A stretch of DNA of 27,936 nucleotides from positions 1 through 27,936 of the forward strand of contig CAYLGY010000033.1 in NCBI GenBank assembly GCA_964383325.1, given 5' to 3'. Both the position numbers and the translations under genes were made by a program. Source of the DNA: CAYLGY01 sp964383325. Lineage in GTDB: Bacteria; Pseudomonadota; Alphaproteobacteria; Rhizobiales; Rhizobiaceae. Positions 15,135-22,568 of the stretch are shown piece after piece. The first letter of the stretch is position 1. The number at the start of each line of letters is the position of its first letter. The notes beneath the pieces were generated by a model, which did not search any database, was not told the origin of the DNA, and was given only the letters and a program-made list of their open reading frames with translations.

Positions 15135-16034
15135 ATGAATCAAACGCTGACCGCTGAAGATGCAAGCGCCCAGGCAAGGCTTCTTTCCGCCGCGCTTCCC
15201 TATATGCAGCGCTACGAGAACAAGACGGTCGTCGTCAAGTATGGCGGCCATGCCATGGGCAATGCCGATCTCGGCCGCGCCTTTGCCCGTGATATCGCGC
15301 TGCTGAAGCAATCGGGGATCAATCCCGTGGTCGTCCATGGCGGCGGACCGCAGATCGCCGACATGCTGCGCCGCCTTGGCATTGAATCGCGTTTCGAGGG
15401 CGGGCTGCGCGTGACCGACGAGAAGACGGTCGAGATCGTCGAAATGGTTCTGGCGGGTTCGATCAACAAGGAGATCGTCGCCCTGATCAATGCCGAGGGC
15501 GAATGGGCCATCGGCCTCAGCGGCAAGGATGGCAACATGGTCTTCGCCGAAAAGGCGCACAAGACCGTTACCGATCCCGATTCCAATATCGAGCGTGCGC
15601 TCGACCTTGGCTTTGTCGGCGAACCGGCGGAAATCGACCGAACGCTGCTCGACCTGCTCGCCCGCTCCGAAATGATCCCGGTGATCGCGCCGGTCGCTCC
15701 GGGCCGCGACGGCCATACCTACAACATCAACGCCGATACCTTCGCCGGCGCCATTGCCGGCGCGCTCCGCGCCGCCCGCCTCCTGTTTCTCACCGACGTT
15801 CCGGGCGTGCTCGACAAGGAAGGGAGGCTGATCGACGAGCTCACGGTCGGCGAGGCGCGCCGTCTGATCGCGGACGGCACCATTTCCGGCGGCATGATCC
15901 CCACGGTCGAAACCTGCATCGCCGCAATCGAGCGCGGCGTCGAAGGGGTCGTCATCCTCAATGGCAAGACGCCGCACAGTATTCTGCTCGAACTTTTCAC
16001 CGAACATGGAGCTGGAACGCTGATCGTCGGATAG
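15135..16034 (+). CDS. argB: Acetylglutamate kinase
   Basis: A 299-residue amino-acid kinase that phosphorylates N-acetylglutamate, the second step of arginine synthesis. Motifs are VVVKYGGHAM (about 32-41), VVHGGGPQI (about 71-79), GLSGKDGNMVFA, NINADTFAG and GTISGGMIPTVETC. The N-terminal helix before KTVVVKYGG is present; in characterised relatives this helix interlaces hexamers and goes with arginine feedback inhibition. The start is ATG 15135 with GGAAGG upstream. It is divergent from dapE. In many rhizobia argB is followed by the pyrimidine 5'-nucleotidase gene; here that gene occurs about 2.2 kb further on, with two transporter genes in between. Confidence 0.97.
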   Translation: MNQTLTAEDASAQARLLSAALPYMQRYENKTVVVKYGGHAMGNADLGRAFARDIALLKQSGINPVVVHGGGPQIADMLRRLGIESRFEGGLRVTDEKTVEIVEMVLAGSINKEIVALINAEGEWAIGLSGKDGNMVFAEKAHKTVTDPDSNIERALDLGFVGEPAEIDRTLLDLLARSEMIPVIAPVAPGRDGHTYNINADTFAGAIAGALRAARLLFLTDVPGVLDKEGRLIDELTVGEARRLIADGTISGGMIPTVETCIAAIERGVEGVVILNGKTPHSILLELFTEHGAGTLIVG

Positions 16035-16183
16035 GCAGGCCGGAACCGGCATCCGGTGCCCGCGGGAGGCCGCTGGCGCATGATCGAAGGCGTGCAGGAT
16101 ATTGCTGCGCGCCGGCGCCGGCAGGTATAACCGGGTTCACCCCTCGCGCTGCGCAAGCGCCTCAGACCGGAACTGGACCGACA

Positions 16184-17164
16184 TTGAACCACATCCCAGC
16201 CATTGGCACCCCGGGCGGACCCGACAGGAGCCGGCAGCAACCGCCGCCCGTGCATGTCGACAATCCCCTGTTGGGAATGATCGCGGCCATGCTCGCCCAT
16301 TTCAACTTCGCGATCATGAACGTGTTCGCCAAGCTCCTGTCCGGAAACCATCATGTTTTCGAGATCGCGTTCTATCGCAATGTGATCGCCGTCCTGCCGT
16401 TCCTGTTCATGATCTATGCGATGGGAAAGCGGGAAATCCTGAAGATCCGGGGCAATGCCAGGGGCATCATCATCCGGTCGGTGCTCGGCACTGCCTCGCT
16501 TGTCGCAACATTCGGAGCACTCGCCCTGATGCCGATGGCGGAGACGACGGCGTTCCTGTTTACCTCCGCCCTCATCCTGCCTGCCATCGGCTTCTTCTTC
16601 CTCGGCGAGAAGGTCGGCTGGTTCCGCTGGAGCGTGATCGGCATCGGCTTCGTCGGCGTCCTGATCATGCTGCAGCCGCAAGGCGAATTGCAGATGCTCG
16701 GCGTGGCGCTGGCAATCGGCGCCGCCATCCTGCAGGCAGCCCTGCAAGTCGTCCTGCGCGCGCTGGGAAAGGTGGAGAGGCCGGAAACCGTGACTTTCTA
16801 TTTTCTCCTGATCGGGAGCCTGATCGCGGCCATCCCCATGCCGTTCGTCTTTACCGTTCCGACGCTGGAAGCGGTGCCGTTCCTGCTCGGCGTGGGCGCG
16901 TCCGGCGCGCTCGCACAGATCTTCCTGTCGGTCGCCTACAAGAACGCGCCTGCCAACATCATCGTGGTGTTCAATTACAGCGGCATCATCTGGGCAACCG
17001 CCTTCGGATGGTTCATCTGGAACGACTGGCCGACCGCGCCCATCTGGATTGGCGGCCTGATCGTGATCCTGTCGAACTCCCTGATCGTCTGGCGCGAGGC
17101 AAATCTGGCGCGCGCCGGTTCCCGGCGCCTCCGGCGCGATCCGAGCCAGGATCGCCCGACTTGA
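16184..17164 (+). CDS. DMT-superfamily (EamA) membrane transporter
   Basis: A 326-residue protein with about ten predicted membrane helices in two repeated EamA halves, typical of drug/metabolite transporters. The first helix region is NPLLGMIAAMLAHFNFAIMNVFAKLL, followed by FEIAFYRNVIAVLPFLFM; the second half includes GALAQIFLSVAYKNAPANIIVVFNYSGIIWATAFGWFIWND. The substrate cannot be predicted. The start is uncertain. TTG 16184 gives a Pro-rich 24-residue leader; GTG 16250 would begin MHVDNPLLG just before the first helix; ATG 16277 falls within it. None has a strong ribosome-binding site. It converges on a second DMT gene, with 31 bases between stops; a small CAAGC/GCTTG hairpin lies at 17171-17185. 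Confidence 0.82.
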   Translation: MNHIPAIGTPGGPDRSRQQPPPVHVDNPLLGMIAAMLAHFNFAIMNVFAKLLSGNHHVFEIAFYRNVIAVLPFLFMIYAMGKREILKIRGNARGIIIRSVLGTASLVATFGALALMPMAETTAFLFTSALILPAIGFFFLGEKVGWFRWSVIGIGFVGVLIMLQPQGELQMLGVALAIGAAILQAALQVVLRALGKVERPETVTFYFLLIGSLIAAIPMPFVFTVPTLEAVPFLLGVGASGALAQIFLSVAYKNAPANIIVVFNYSGIIWATAFGWFIWNDWPTAPIWIGGLIVILSNSLIVWREANLARAGSRRLRRDPSQDRPT

Positions 17165-17195
17165 GCGCCGCAAGCTCGTCGCTTGATCCCCCGCA

Positions 17196-18098
17196 TCAAA
17201 CCATTACCAGCACCAGAATGCCGCCGACGATCAGGAGGCAGCCGAAGACCTCCAACCAGTTGATTCTCTCGCGGAAGACGAAGACGGAAGAGGCGAAGGT
17301 GAAGATGATCTCTACCTGACCAAGCACCTTGATGACCGCGGCCGGCTGCAGGGTCATCGCCATGAACCAGCCGAACGAGGCCGAGGCGCCGGCGATTCCG
17401 ACAATCAGGGAAGGCTTCCATGCGGCAAGTACCCGCGCAATTTCCATGCGTTCGCGCCAGTACATCCATGCGAGCATGATGATGGTCTGGAACAGGATCA
17501 CCACGGCCAGCGTCATGGCGGCCTGCATGATGAAATTCGGCCCGCCAAGAGAGAGCGAAGCGGCGCGATAGGCCACCGCGCCAATGCCGAACAGGGACCC
17601 CGACCCGAGCCCGATCAGCGTGTTCCTCTGGAACAGCGACGTGACCAGGGTCATTGGCCGGATCGTCATGCGCGCCACCGAGATCAGCATCACCCCGATC
17701 ACGGAGATGATGATGGCGACGACCACCCCTACGCGCAGCGTTTCCGACAGGAACAGCATGCCGAAAAGGGCAGCCTGCGCCGGCTCCGTCCTCGAATAGG
17801 CCGTGCCGACGGCGAAGTTGCGGAAGGAGAACAGATGCACGAGCAGGAAGGTTGCCAGGATCTGGGCGATGCCGCCCACCACCACCCAGAAGAAGAACAC
17901 GCCATTCAGGGCCGGCAGGGGAAATCCCGCGACCAGATGCAATATGGCGAGGAAACAGGCGGCGACCGGCAACCCGAACCCGAACCGCACGAAGGTCGCG
18001 CCGGTCGTGCCCATCACGGACTTCAGATGTTTCTGCATTGCCGAGCGCAGATTCTGCAGAAAGGCGGCGGCAAGGGTGATCGCGACCCAGGTTTCCAT
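17196..18098 (-). CDS. DMT-superfamily (EamA-like) membrane transporter
   Basis: A 300-residue protein with about ten predicted membrane helices, starting METWVAITLAAAFLQNLRSAMQK. The segment FVRFGFGLPVAACFLAI and the motif VGTAYSRTEPAQAALFGMLFLSETL resemble the DMT helix 3-4 region, and the second half repeats the pattern (FGWFMAMTLQPAAVIKVLGQVEIIFTFASSVFVFRERI). The substrate is unknown. It shows little obvious identity to its convergent neighbour, so it is probably not a recent tandem duplicate. The start is ATG 18098. A TTG at 18125 adds nine residues without a better ribosome-binding site. It is divergent from the HAD nucleotidase. Confidence 0.83.
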   Translation of the reverse strand: METWVAITLAAAFLQNLRSAMQKHLKSVMGTTGATFVRFGFGLPVAACFLAILHLVAGFPLPALNGVFFFWVVVGGIAQILATFLLVHLFSFRNFAVGTAYSRTEPAQAALFGMLFLSETLRVGVVVAIIISVIGVMLISVARMTIRPMTLVTSLFQRNTLIGLGSGSLFGIGAVAYRAASLSLGGPNFIMQAAMTLAVVILFQTIIMLAWMYWRERMEIARVLAAWKPSLIVGIAGASASFGWFMAMTLQPAAVIKVLGQVEIIFTFASSVFVFRERINWLEVFGCLLIVGGILVLVMV

Positions 18099-18159
18099 CA
18101 AGAAATGTCCGGAAGGCAGGAGCAATGGAGTCTTCGGAGGAGAGATAGTCCGAGTATTA

Positions 18160-18193
18160 GCAATATTGCAAGCTCAAGCGTGGCTTGCCACGC
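18160..18193. promoter_or_regulatory. Two palindromes in the transporter/nucleotidase divergent spacer
   Basis: GCAATATTGC at 18160-18169 is a perfect ten-base palindrome. GCGTGG-CTTG-CCACGC at 18178-18193 can form a six-base-pair hairpin with a four-base loop. Both lie in the 112-base spacer between divergent starts, just ahead of the nucleotidase start at 18211. The first could be an operator and the second a leader hairpin; neither role is shown. Confidence 0.3.
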
Positions 18194-18210
18194 GGAACTT
18201 TCAAGGCCAT

Positions 18211-18924
18211 ATGTTCGCCATGACCAATCTGCCTGATGCCTCACATTTTGCCCATGTCCGGGACTGGGTATTCGATCTCGACAATACGCTCTATCCGCAC
18301 CACACCAATCTGTTCTCGCAGATCGATGTGCGGATGACGGCCTATGTGTCACAATTGCTGCAATTGCCGCGCGACGAAGCGCGCGCCGTGCAGAAGGAGC
18401 TGTTCCGCGAATATGGAACTACCCTGCGCGGCCTGATGGAACTGCACAATATCGATCCGGACGACTTCCTGGAGAAGGCGCACGACATCGACTATTCCTG
18501 GCTGGCGCCCGATCCGGACCTTGGCGATGCCATCCGCGCCCTGCCGGGCCGGAAGTTCATCTTCACCAATGGAAGCCGGAGCCATGCCGAGAAGGCCGCG
18601 CGCCAGCTCGGCATTCTGGAGCAGTTCGATGAAATCTTCGATGTCGTGGCTGCCGGGATGATCCCGAAACCGGCACGCCAGACCTATGACAAGTTCATGG
18701 GCCTCTACCGTGTCGACGCTTCACGCGCCGTCATGTTCGAGGATCTGGCCCGCAATCTGACCGTGCCGAAGGCCATCGGCATGAAGACCGTGCTGATCGT
18801 GCCCAGAAATTTCGAGCCGACCTTTTCGGAAATCTGGGAAGCCGATGCGGATCACAGCGACGATGTCGACTATGTGACAGACGACCTCGCCTCCTTCCTG
18901 AGAGCGGCGCTGGGAAGCTCCTAA
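18211..18924 (+). CDS. HAD-family pyrimidine 5'-nucleotidase
   Basis: A 237-residue HAD hydrolase of the SDT1/pyrimidine-nucleotidase subfamily, which dephosphorylates UMP/CMP-like nucleotides in characterised relatives. Motif I is VFDLDNTLYP with nucleophile Asp22 and acid/base Asp24. A helical cap follows (FSQIDVRMTAYVSQLLQL, then YGTTLRGLM, a subfamily hallmark). Motif II is FIFTNGSRSHAEK, motif III includes IPKPARQTYDKF, and motif IV is AVMFEDLARNL. The start is ATG 18211, with AAGG upstream; ATG 18220 is an alternative. It is commonly next to argB in rhizobia, and here it is separated from argB by the two transporter genes. Confidence 0.9.
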   Translation: MFAMTNLPDASHFAHVRDWVFDLDNTLYPHHTNLFSQIDVRMTAYVSQLLQLPRDEARAVQKELFREYGTTLRGLMELHNIDPDDFLEKAHDIDYSWLAPDPDLGDAIRALPGRKFIFTNGSRSHAEKAARQLGILEQFDEIFDVVAAGMIPKPARQTYDKFMGLYRVDASRAVMFEDLARNLTVPKAIGMKTVLIVPRNFEPTFSEIWEADADHSDDVDYVTDDLASFLRAALGSS

Positions 18925-19249
18925 AGCTCGAATCGGCATCAACCGCCAATTCATCGTTCACGCATGATCCGCATCGGAACGGAAAACCGCTTTCCGGGAA
19001 CATGCTCCGGCGAACGGCCGCGGCATGTTGGCAATTGCCGGCAATCGCGCCTGCAGGCGCCGGTAAGGGTGGAATCGCAGCGTGATGGGCTGGTACTGAC
19101 AGAGGCAGGATCCGGAAAGCGGAACCCGCTCTCCGGGTGCAACCTCCCGTAAACCGGGCATCGGGTCGGGATGCCGAATCAGACCTACGGCATCATGATC
19201 CGAAGGCGGGAGGAGAAGTCGCCCTCCCCCCGCGCGAATCGAATTGCGC
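18925..19249. repeat. 325-bp gap with two CCGCTTTCCGG-type repeats and hairpins
   Basis: No gene is visible between the nucleotidase and rplI stops. One repeat copy runs from GCATGATCCGCATCGGAAC (18962) through CCGCTTTCCGGG to about 19006. A second, GGATCCGGAAAGCGG followed by AACCCGCTCTCCGGG, lies at 19108-19138. A seven-base-pair hairpin GATGCCG/CGGCATC lies at about 19169-19193. Nearer rplI, GGGAGG (19208-19213) pairs with CCTCCC (19223-19228) and could serve as a weak rplI terminator, but there is no T-tract. Confidence 0.5.
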
Positions 19250-19864
19250 TCAGGCCTCGTCTTCGGAAGCCGGCGCCGCCTCTTCTTCCTCGCCGAACTC
19301 CTCGAGGTCGGCATCGGGATCGAAGAATGCGTCCGGTCGGGCTGCCGCTTCGATGTCCTCGCCATAGATGGCCGAAGCAGAGGTCAGATCCTCGCCACGC
19401 GACTGGCGCTCGGCCTCGTCGGACGAACGGGCAATATTGATCTTGACCGTGACCTCGACTTCTGGATGCAGGGAGATCGAGACTTCGGCAATGCCGATCG
19501 ACTTGAGCGGCTGCTTCAGATTGATCTGGCTGCGGTTGACGGAGAAGCCCGCCTCGGTGACCAGCTCGGCAATGTCGCGCGTCGACACCGAGCCATAGAG
19601 CTGGCCCGTCTCGCCGGCCGACCGAATCACGACGAATTCCTGCCCGTCGAGATCGTTGCTGATCTTCTCAGCTTCGCTCCTGCGCTCGGCATTGCGTGCC
19701 TCGATTTCGGCACGCTGCGCCTCGAAGCGCTTCCGGTTGGCTTCATTGGCGCGCAGCGCCTTGCCCTTGGGCAGCAGGAAATTACGGGCAAATCCCGTCT
19801 TGACCCGGACCGTATCGCCAATATGGCCAAGTCCGGCAATGCGTTCGAGGAGAATGACTTCCAT
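19250..19864 (-). CDS. rplI: Ribosomal protein L9 (bL9) with acidic C-terminal tail
   Basis: A 204-residue bL9, longer than the roughly 150 residues of E. coli. The N-terminal RNA-binding domain is MEVILLERIAGLGHIGDTVRVK followed by GFARNFLLPKGKAL. The long connecting helix (about 40-75) and the C-terminal domain (about 76-150, FVVIRSAGETGQLYGSVST) follow. Beyond about residue 165 is an acidic tail (DADLEEFGEEEEAAPASEDE) of unknown role; such tails occur in other alphaproteobacterial L9 proteins. L9 bridges the L1-stalk base to neighbouring ribosomes and influences frame maintenance. The start is ATG 19864. It is separated from rpsR by 211 bases that hold several hairpins. Confidence 0.96.
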   Translation of the reverse strand: MEVILLERIAGLGHIGDTVRVKTGFARNFLLPKGKALRANEANRKRFEAQRAEIEARNAERRSEAEKISNDLDGQEFVVIRSAGETGQLYGSVSTRDIAELVTEAGFSVNRSQINLKQPLKSIGIAEVSISLHPEVEVTVKINIARSSDEAERQSRGEDLTSASAIYGEDIEAAARPDAFFDPDADLEEFGEEEEAAPASEDEA

Positions 19865-20075
19865 GGTTCTGTTCCCGATTCGACTGGCGGCTGGCGCCGC
19901 ATGACCCTGGCAGGAACAGGAGGTGCCGGATTCCGGCTGCCGGTCGCTGTCCTGCCGTTTCAGGCAGTTAGGCGTCACCCTGGCGGCAGACGCCAACTTG
20001 CGAGGCTTGGTTGCTGCTTCCGCCGGCCTCGCCGCGGGAAAGCAACCCGGCCCCCGACAGGAGGCCGGGACGTGA
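19865..20075 (-). promoter_or_regulatory. Structured rpsR-rplI spacer (hairpins, possible attenuator)
   Basis: Three stems can be drawn. CCCGGCC (20046-20052) pairs with GGCCGGG (20063-20069) just after the rpsR stop, followed on the minus strand by TTGCTTTCCC. GGCGTC (19971-19976) pairs with GACGCC (19989-19994). CTGCC pairs with GGCAG at about 19952-19967. The first could be a weak terminator or processing hairpin between rpsR and rplI. No open frame of note lies here; some relatives have a small membrane-protein gene at this point, which is absent. Confidence 0.35.
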
Positions 20076-20324
20076 TCACTTCACGATATAGGGCAGCAGG
20101 CCGAGGAAACGGGCGCGCTTGATCGCCTTCGCAAGCTCACGCTGCTTCTTCTGGCTGACCGCCGTGATTCGCGACGGCACGATCTTGCCGCGCTCGGAAA
20201 TGTAGCGCTGCAGCAGACGGATGTCCTTGTAGTCGATCTTCGGCGCATTCGCGCCCGAGAACGGACAGGTCTTGCGACGGCGATGAAAGGGCCGGCGCGT
20301 CGGGATCTGGTTGATATCGACCAT
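20076..20324 (-). CDS. rpsR: Ribosomal protein S18 (bS18)
   Basis: An 82-residue small-subunit protein. The basic N-terminus RRPFHRRRKTCPFSG is followed by the conserved IDYKDIRLLQRYISERGKIVPSRITAVSQKKQRELAKAIKRARFLGLLPY, a near-complete family match. S18 binds 16S rRNA as a heterodimer with S6. The start is ATG at 20322-20324, overlapping the rpsF stop by one base (TGATG), so the partners are translationally coupled. Confidence 0.98.
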   Translation of the reverse strand: MVDINQIPTRRPFHRRRKTCPFSGANAPKIDYKDIRLLQRYISERGKIVPSRITAVSQKKQRELAKAIKRARFLGLLPYIVK

Positions 20325-20770
20325 CAGGCTTCTCCCTGCCTCGAGCTGGAATCCTCGTCACGGCGCGGACGATCGTCGCGGTCACGGCGCGGACCCCGGT
20401 CATCCCGGCGCGGGCCACGGTCGCGATCGCCGCGCGGACCCCGGTCGTCGCGCTTCTGCATCATGGCGGACAGGCCTTCCTCATGCGCCTCGACCTTGAC
20501 GGTCATGTGACGCAGCACATCCTCCGACAGGCGCATCTGCCGCTCCATTTCCGCGACTGCTGCCGGTTCGGCGGTAATGTTCATCAGCGTGTAATAGGCC
20601 TTGCGGTTCTTGTTGATCCGGTAGGCCAGCGTGCGCAGCCCCCAGTTCTCGATCCGGCTGATCGAGCCGCCGCTGCCTTCGATGATTCCCTTGTACTGCT
20701 CCACAAGCGCATCTACCTGCTGCGGAGACAGATCCTGGCGAGCCAGGAAAACATTCTCATACAATGCCAT
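20324..20770 (-). CDS. rpsF: Ribosomal protein S6 (bS6) with long Arg/Asp-rich tail
   Basis: A 148-residue S6. The ferredoxin-like core occupies about 1-100 (YENVFLARQDLSPQQVDALV; NWGLRTLAYRINKNRKAYY; RQMRLSEDVLRHMTVKVEAH). A tail from about residue 106 is made of imperfect repeats of RDDRGPR/RDRGPRR and ends SSSRQGEA. The DNA for this tail (about 20350-20455) is correspondingly repetitive. S6 heterodimerises with S18. The start is ATG 20770, with AGAAAGG about ten bases upstream. The leader contains a CCG-rich segment (about 20795-20820) that might take part in S6:S18 autoregulation known in other bacteria, but I could not fold it with confidence. Confidence 0.97.
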   Translation of the reverse strand: MALYENVFLARQDLSPQQVDALVEQYKGIIEGSGGSISRIENWGLRTLAYRINKNRKAYYTLMNITAEPAAVAEMERQMRLSEDVLRHMTVKVEAHEEGLSAMMQKRDDRGPRGDRDRGPRRDDRGPRRDRDDRPRRDEDSSSRQGEA

Positions 20771-21075
20771 CGGGCGATTGCCTTTCTTCGTTCCAATTTG
20801 CCTGCCGGCTCGGCGGCTAAGCCTCTGCGACTTTCACGGTGGTTCCCGGAGGAACTGCGAAGAAAGGCGCGTCACGAGCGGTCGAGAGCGGAGACAATGA
20901 AGGCAGCACCCCTTGTGGATGCCAACCGGGACGAGCCCGGCCCTCCGTTCAGCCCCCGGCAGAACCGGCAGAAGATGCGTGCTTATACAGCTTCCGTCAC
21001 GCAGCGCAAGAGGTCACGCCGCCGCAACAGGATTTTGCGCCGGAGCCGGACAATCGCCGCTCCCCGGCGCGGAAA
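20771..21075. other. Gap between the cspA terminator and rpsF
   Basis: About 305 bases without a convincing gene. The region must include the rpsF promoter (minus strand), but no clear -35/-10 pair was found. The rpsF-proximal end has the CCG/GGC-rich segment GCCGCCGAGCCGGC on the minus strand, which can form a small hairpin. Short open frames here have no recognisable features. Confidence 0.4.
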
Positions 21076-21105
21076 GGCCGCCGGGGCGTCTCGCGCCCGG
21101 CGGCC
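21073..21105 (-). terminator. Rho-independent terminator of the cold-shock gene
   Basis: GGCCGCCGGG at 21076-21085 pairs with CCCGGCGGCC at 21096-21105 (ten base pairs), enclosing a ten-base loop. On the minus strand the stem is followed by TTTCC. It begins eight bases after the stop codon of the cold-shock gene. The T-tract is short, as is common in GC-rich genomes. Confidence 0.7.
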
Positions 21106-21112
21106 ATCCGGA

Positions 21113-21322
21113 TCAGGCCGCAGTCAGATTGCCGGCCGAGGACTTGCCCGAGCGGGAATCCGTCAGGACCTCATAATTGATCTTCTGACCTTCGGCGAGG
21201 CTGGACATTCCGGCCCGCTCGACGGCGGAAATGTGAACGAACACATCGGCGCCGCCCGTATCGGGCTGAATGAATCCATAACCTTTCGTGGCGTTGAACC
21301 ACTTCACCGTACCTTTTGCCAT
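21113..21322 (-). CDS. Cold-shock domain protein, CspA family
   Basis: A 69-residue single cold-shock domain. RNP1 is KGYGFI (13-18) and RNP2 is VFVHI (27-31). The opening MAKGTVKWFNATKGYGFIQP and the block AVERAGMSSLAEGQKINYEV are typical of alphaproteobacterial CspA paralogues. Such proteins bind single-stranded RNA and DNA and melt mRNA structure. The start is ATG 21322 with AAGGAT upstream. The gene is monocistronic, with its own terminator and a probable promoter about 130 bases upstream, giving a long leader as in thermally regulated csp mRNAs. It is divergent from fabD. The specific paralogue letter cannot be assigned. Confidence 0.95.
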   Translation of the reverse strand: MAKGTVKWFNATKGYGFIQPDTGGADVFVHISAVERAGMSSLAEGQKINYEVLTDSRSGKSSAGNLTAA

Positions 21323-21459
21323 CGCGTATAATCCTTGTAGCGCGCTAGGTGCATCCGGCCATACGGGGCCGTATTCCGATCGAGAATTCTGGGTGTAGAG
21401 ACGTGAGTAGGCGACGAGCGCGCAACTTGAGCCGCATGGCCGAAACTATCGATCCTTGC

Positions 21460-21488
21460 AGTTTACGGCAGAATCGCCGCGCAATCAA
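21460..21488 (-). promoter_or_regulatory. Probable sigma-70-type promoter for the cold-shock gene
   Basis: On the minus strand TTGATT (21488-21483) and TAAACT (21465-21460) are separated by exactly 17 bases. Transcription would begin near 21453 and leave a leader of about 130 bases before the start codon at 21322. The leader contains the inverted repeat ATACGG-GG-CCGTAT (21361-21374). This is a consensus match only. Confidence 0.45.
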
Positions 21489-21590
21489 GATTGTCGCGTA
21501 CTCGGAGCGCGCATGACTTGACTGGCGCGGCCGGCTGCGCCACGACGTTCGCGGAAGCAACGCAGGACGATCAAGGAAGAGGCCGCGCGC

Positions 21591-22532
21591 ATGACCATCG
21601 CCTTCACCTTTCCCGGACAGGGCAGCCAGAGCCCGGGCATGGGCCGTGAACTGGCCGAATCCAGCCCCGCCGCCGCGCAGGTGTTCCGCATCGTCGACGA
21701 GGCGCTGGACCAGGACCTCTCCCGCCTGATCTTCGAAGGCCCCGAAGAGGAGCTGACGCTGACCGCCAACGCCCAGCCGGCGCTGATGGCCGTCTCCATG
21801 GCGGCGATTCGCGCCCTCGAGGCGGAAGGGTTCGAGCTGGCCCGGTCGGTGCGCTTCGTTGCCGGACATTCGCTTGGCGAATATTCCGCGCTCTGCGCCG
21901 CGGGCAGCCTGACCATTGCCGATGCCGCCCGGCTGCTGCGCATTCGCGGCAATGCCATGCAATCCGCTGTGCCGGCGGGCGAAGGTGCCATGGCGGCGAT
22001 CATCGGACTTGACGAAAGCGAGGTGCGATCGGCCTGCGAGGAAGCGGGCGCGCAGGGGACGGTGCAGATCGCCAATGACAATGGCGGTGGCCAGCTGGTC
22101 ATCTCCGGCGTCAAGGCGGCCGTCGAGGCCGCCGGCCGGATTGCCACGGCGCACGGCGCCCGACGCGTCGTGATGCTGCCGGTCTCGGCGCCTTTCCATT
22201 GCCGCCTGATGCAACCGGCCGCCGAGGCCATGCGCGAGGCGCTGGCAACGGTCGAGCTGCGCCAGCCGGCCGTGCCGCTGATCGCCAATGTACTGGCCGG
22301 CCCGGTCAGCGATCCGGCCGAGATCCGGGACCGGCTCGTCGAGCAGGTCACCGGCACCGTGCGCTGGCGCGAATCGATGCAATGGCTGGCGGCCAACGGC
22401 GTCACCACCCTCTTCGAGATCGGCGCGGGAAAGGTCCTGAGCGGCCTCGCCCGGCGGATCGATCGCAACTTCGAGACCCTGAGCCTGTCCGCACCGGCCG
22501 ATCTCGCCCCGGCGCTCGCGCGCCTGGCATGA
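21591..22532 (+). CDS. fabD: Malonyl-CoA:ACP transacylase
   Basis: A 313-residue enzyme that loads malonate onto acyl carrier protein for fatty-acid elongation. The opening is FTFPGQGSQSPGMGREL. The nucleophile Ser94 is in GHSLGEYSAL, the substrate-carboxylate Arg is in RLLRIRGNAMQ, and His203 is in LPVSAPFHC. The glycine-rich NDNGGGQLVISG and the closing FEIGAGKVLSGLARR are also typical. The start is ATG 21591 with GGAAGAGG upstream. It heads the fabD-fabG-acpP-fabF cluster, with fabG 36 bases downstream. Confidence 0.97.
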   Translation: MTIAFTFPGQGSQSPGMGRELAESSPAAAQVFRIVDEALDQDLSRLIFEGPEEELTLTANAQPALMAVSMAAIRALEAEGFELARSVRFVAGHSLGEYSALCAAGSLTIADAARLLRIRGNAMQSAVPAGEGAMAAIIGLDESEVRSACEEAGAQGTVQIANDNGGGQLVISGVKAAVEAAGRIATAHGARRVVMLPVSAPFHCRLMQPAAEAMREALATVELRQPAVPLIANVLAGPVSDPAEIRDRLVEQVTGTVRWRESMQWLAANGVTTLFEIGAGKVLSGLARRIDRNFETLSLSAPADLAPALARLA

Positions 22533-22568
22533 CCGGAAGCGGCGGCTCGAACACGGAAAGGCAAGCAG

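Noticed and set aside
15719..17173. A 484-codon minus-strand open frame opposite argB and the first transporter.
   Set aside because: It is His/Asp/Arg-rich, as is typical of shadows of membrane-protein genes, and overlaps well-supported coding sequence.
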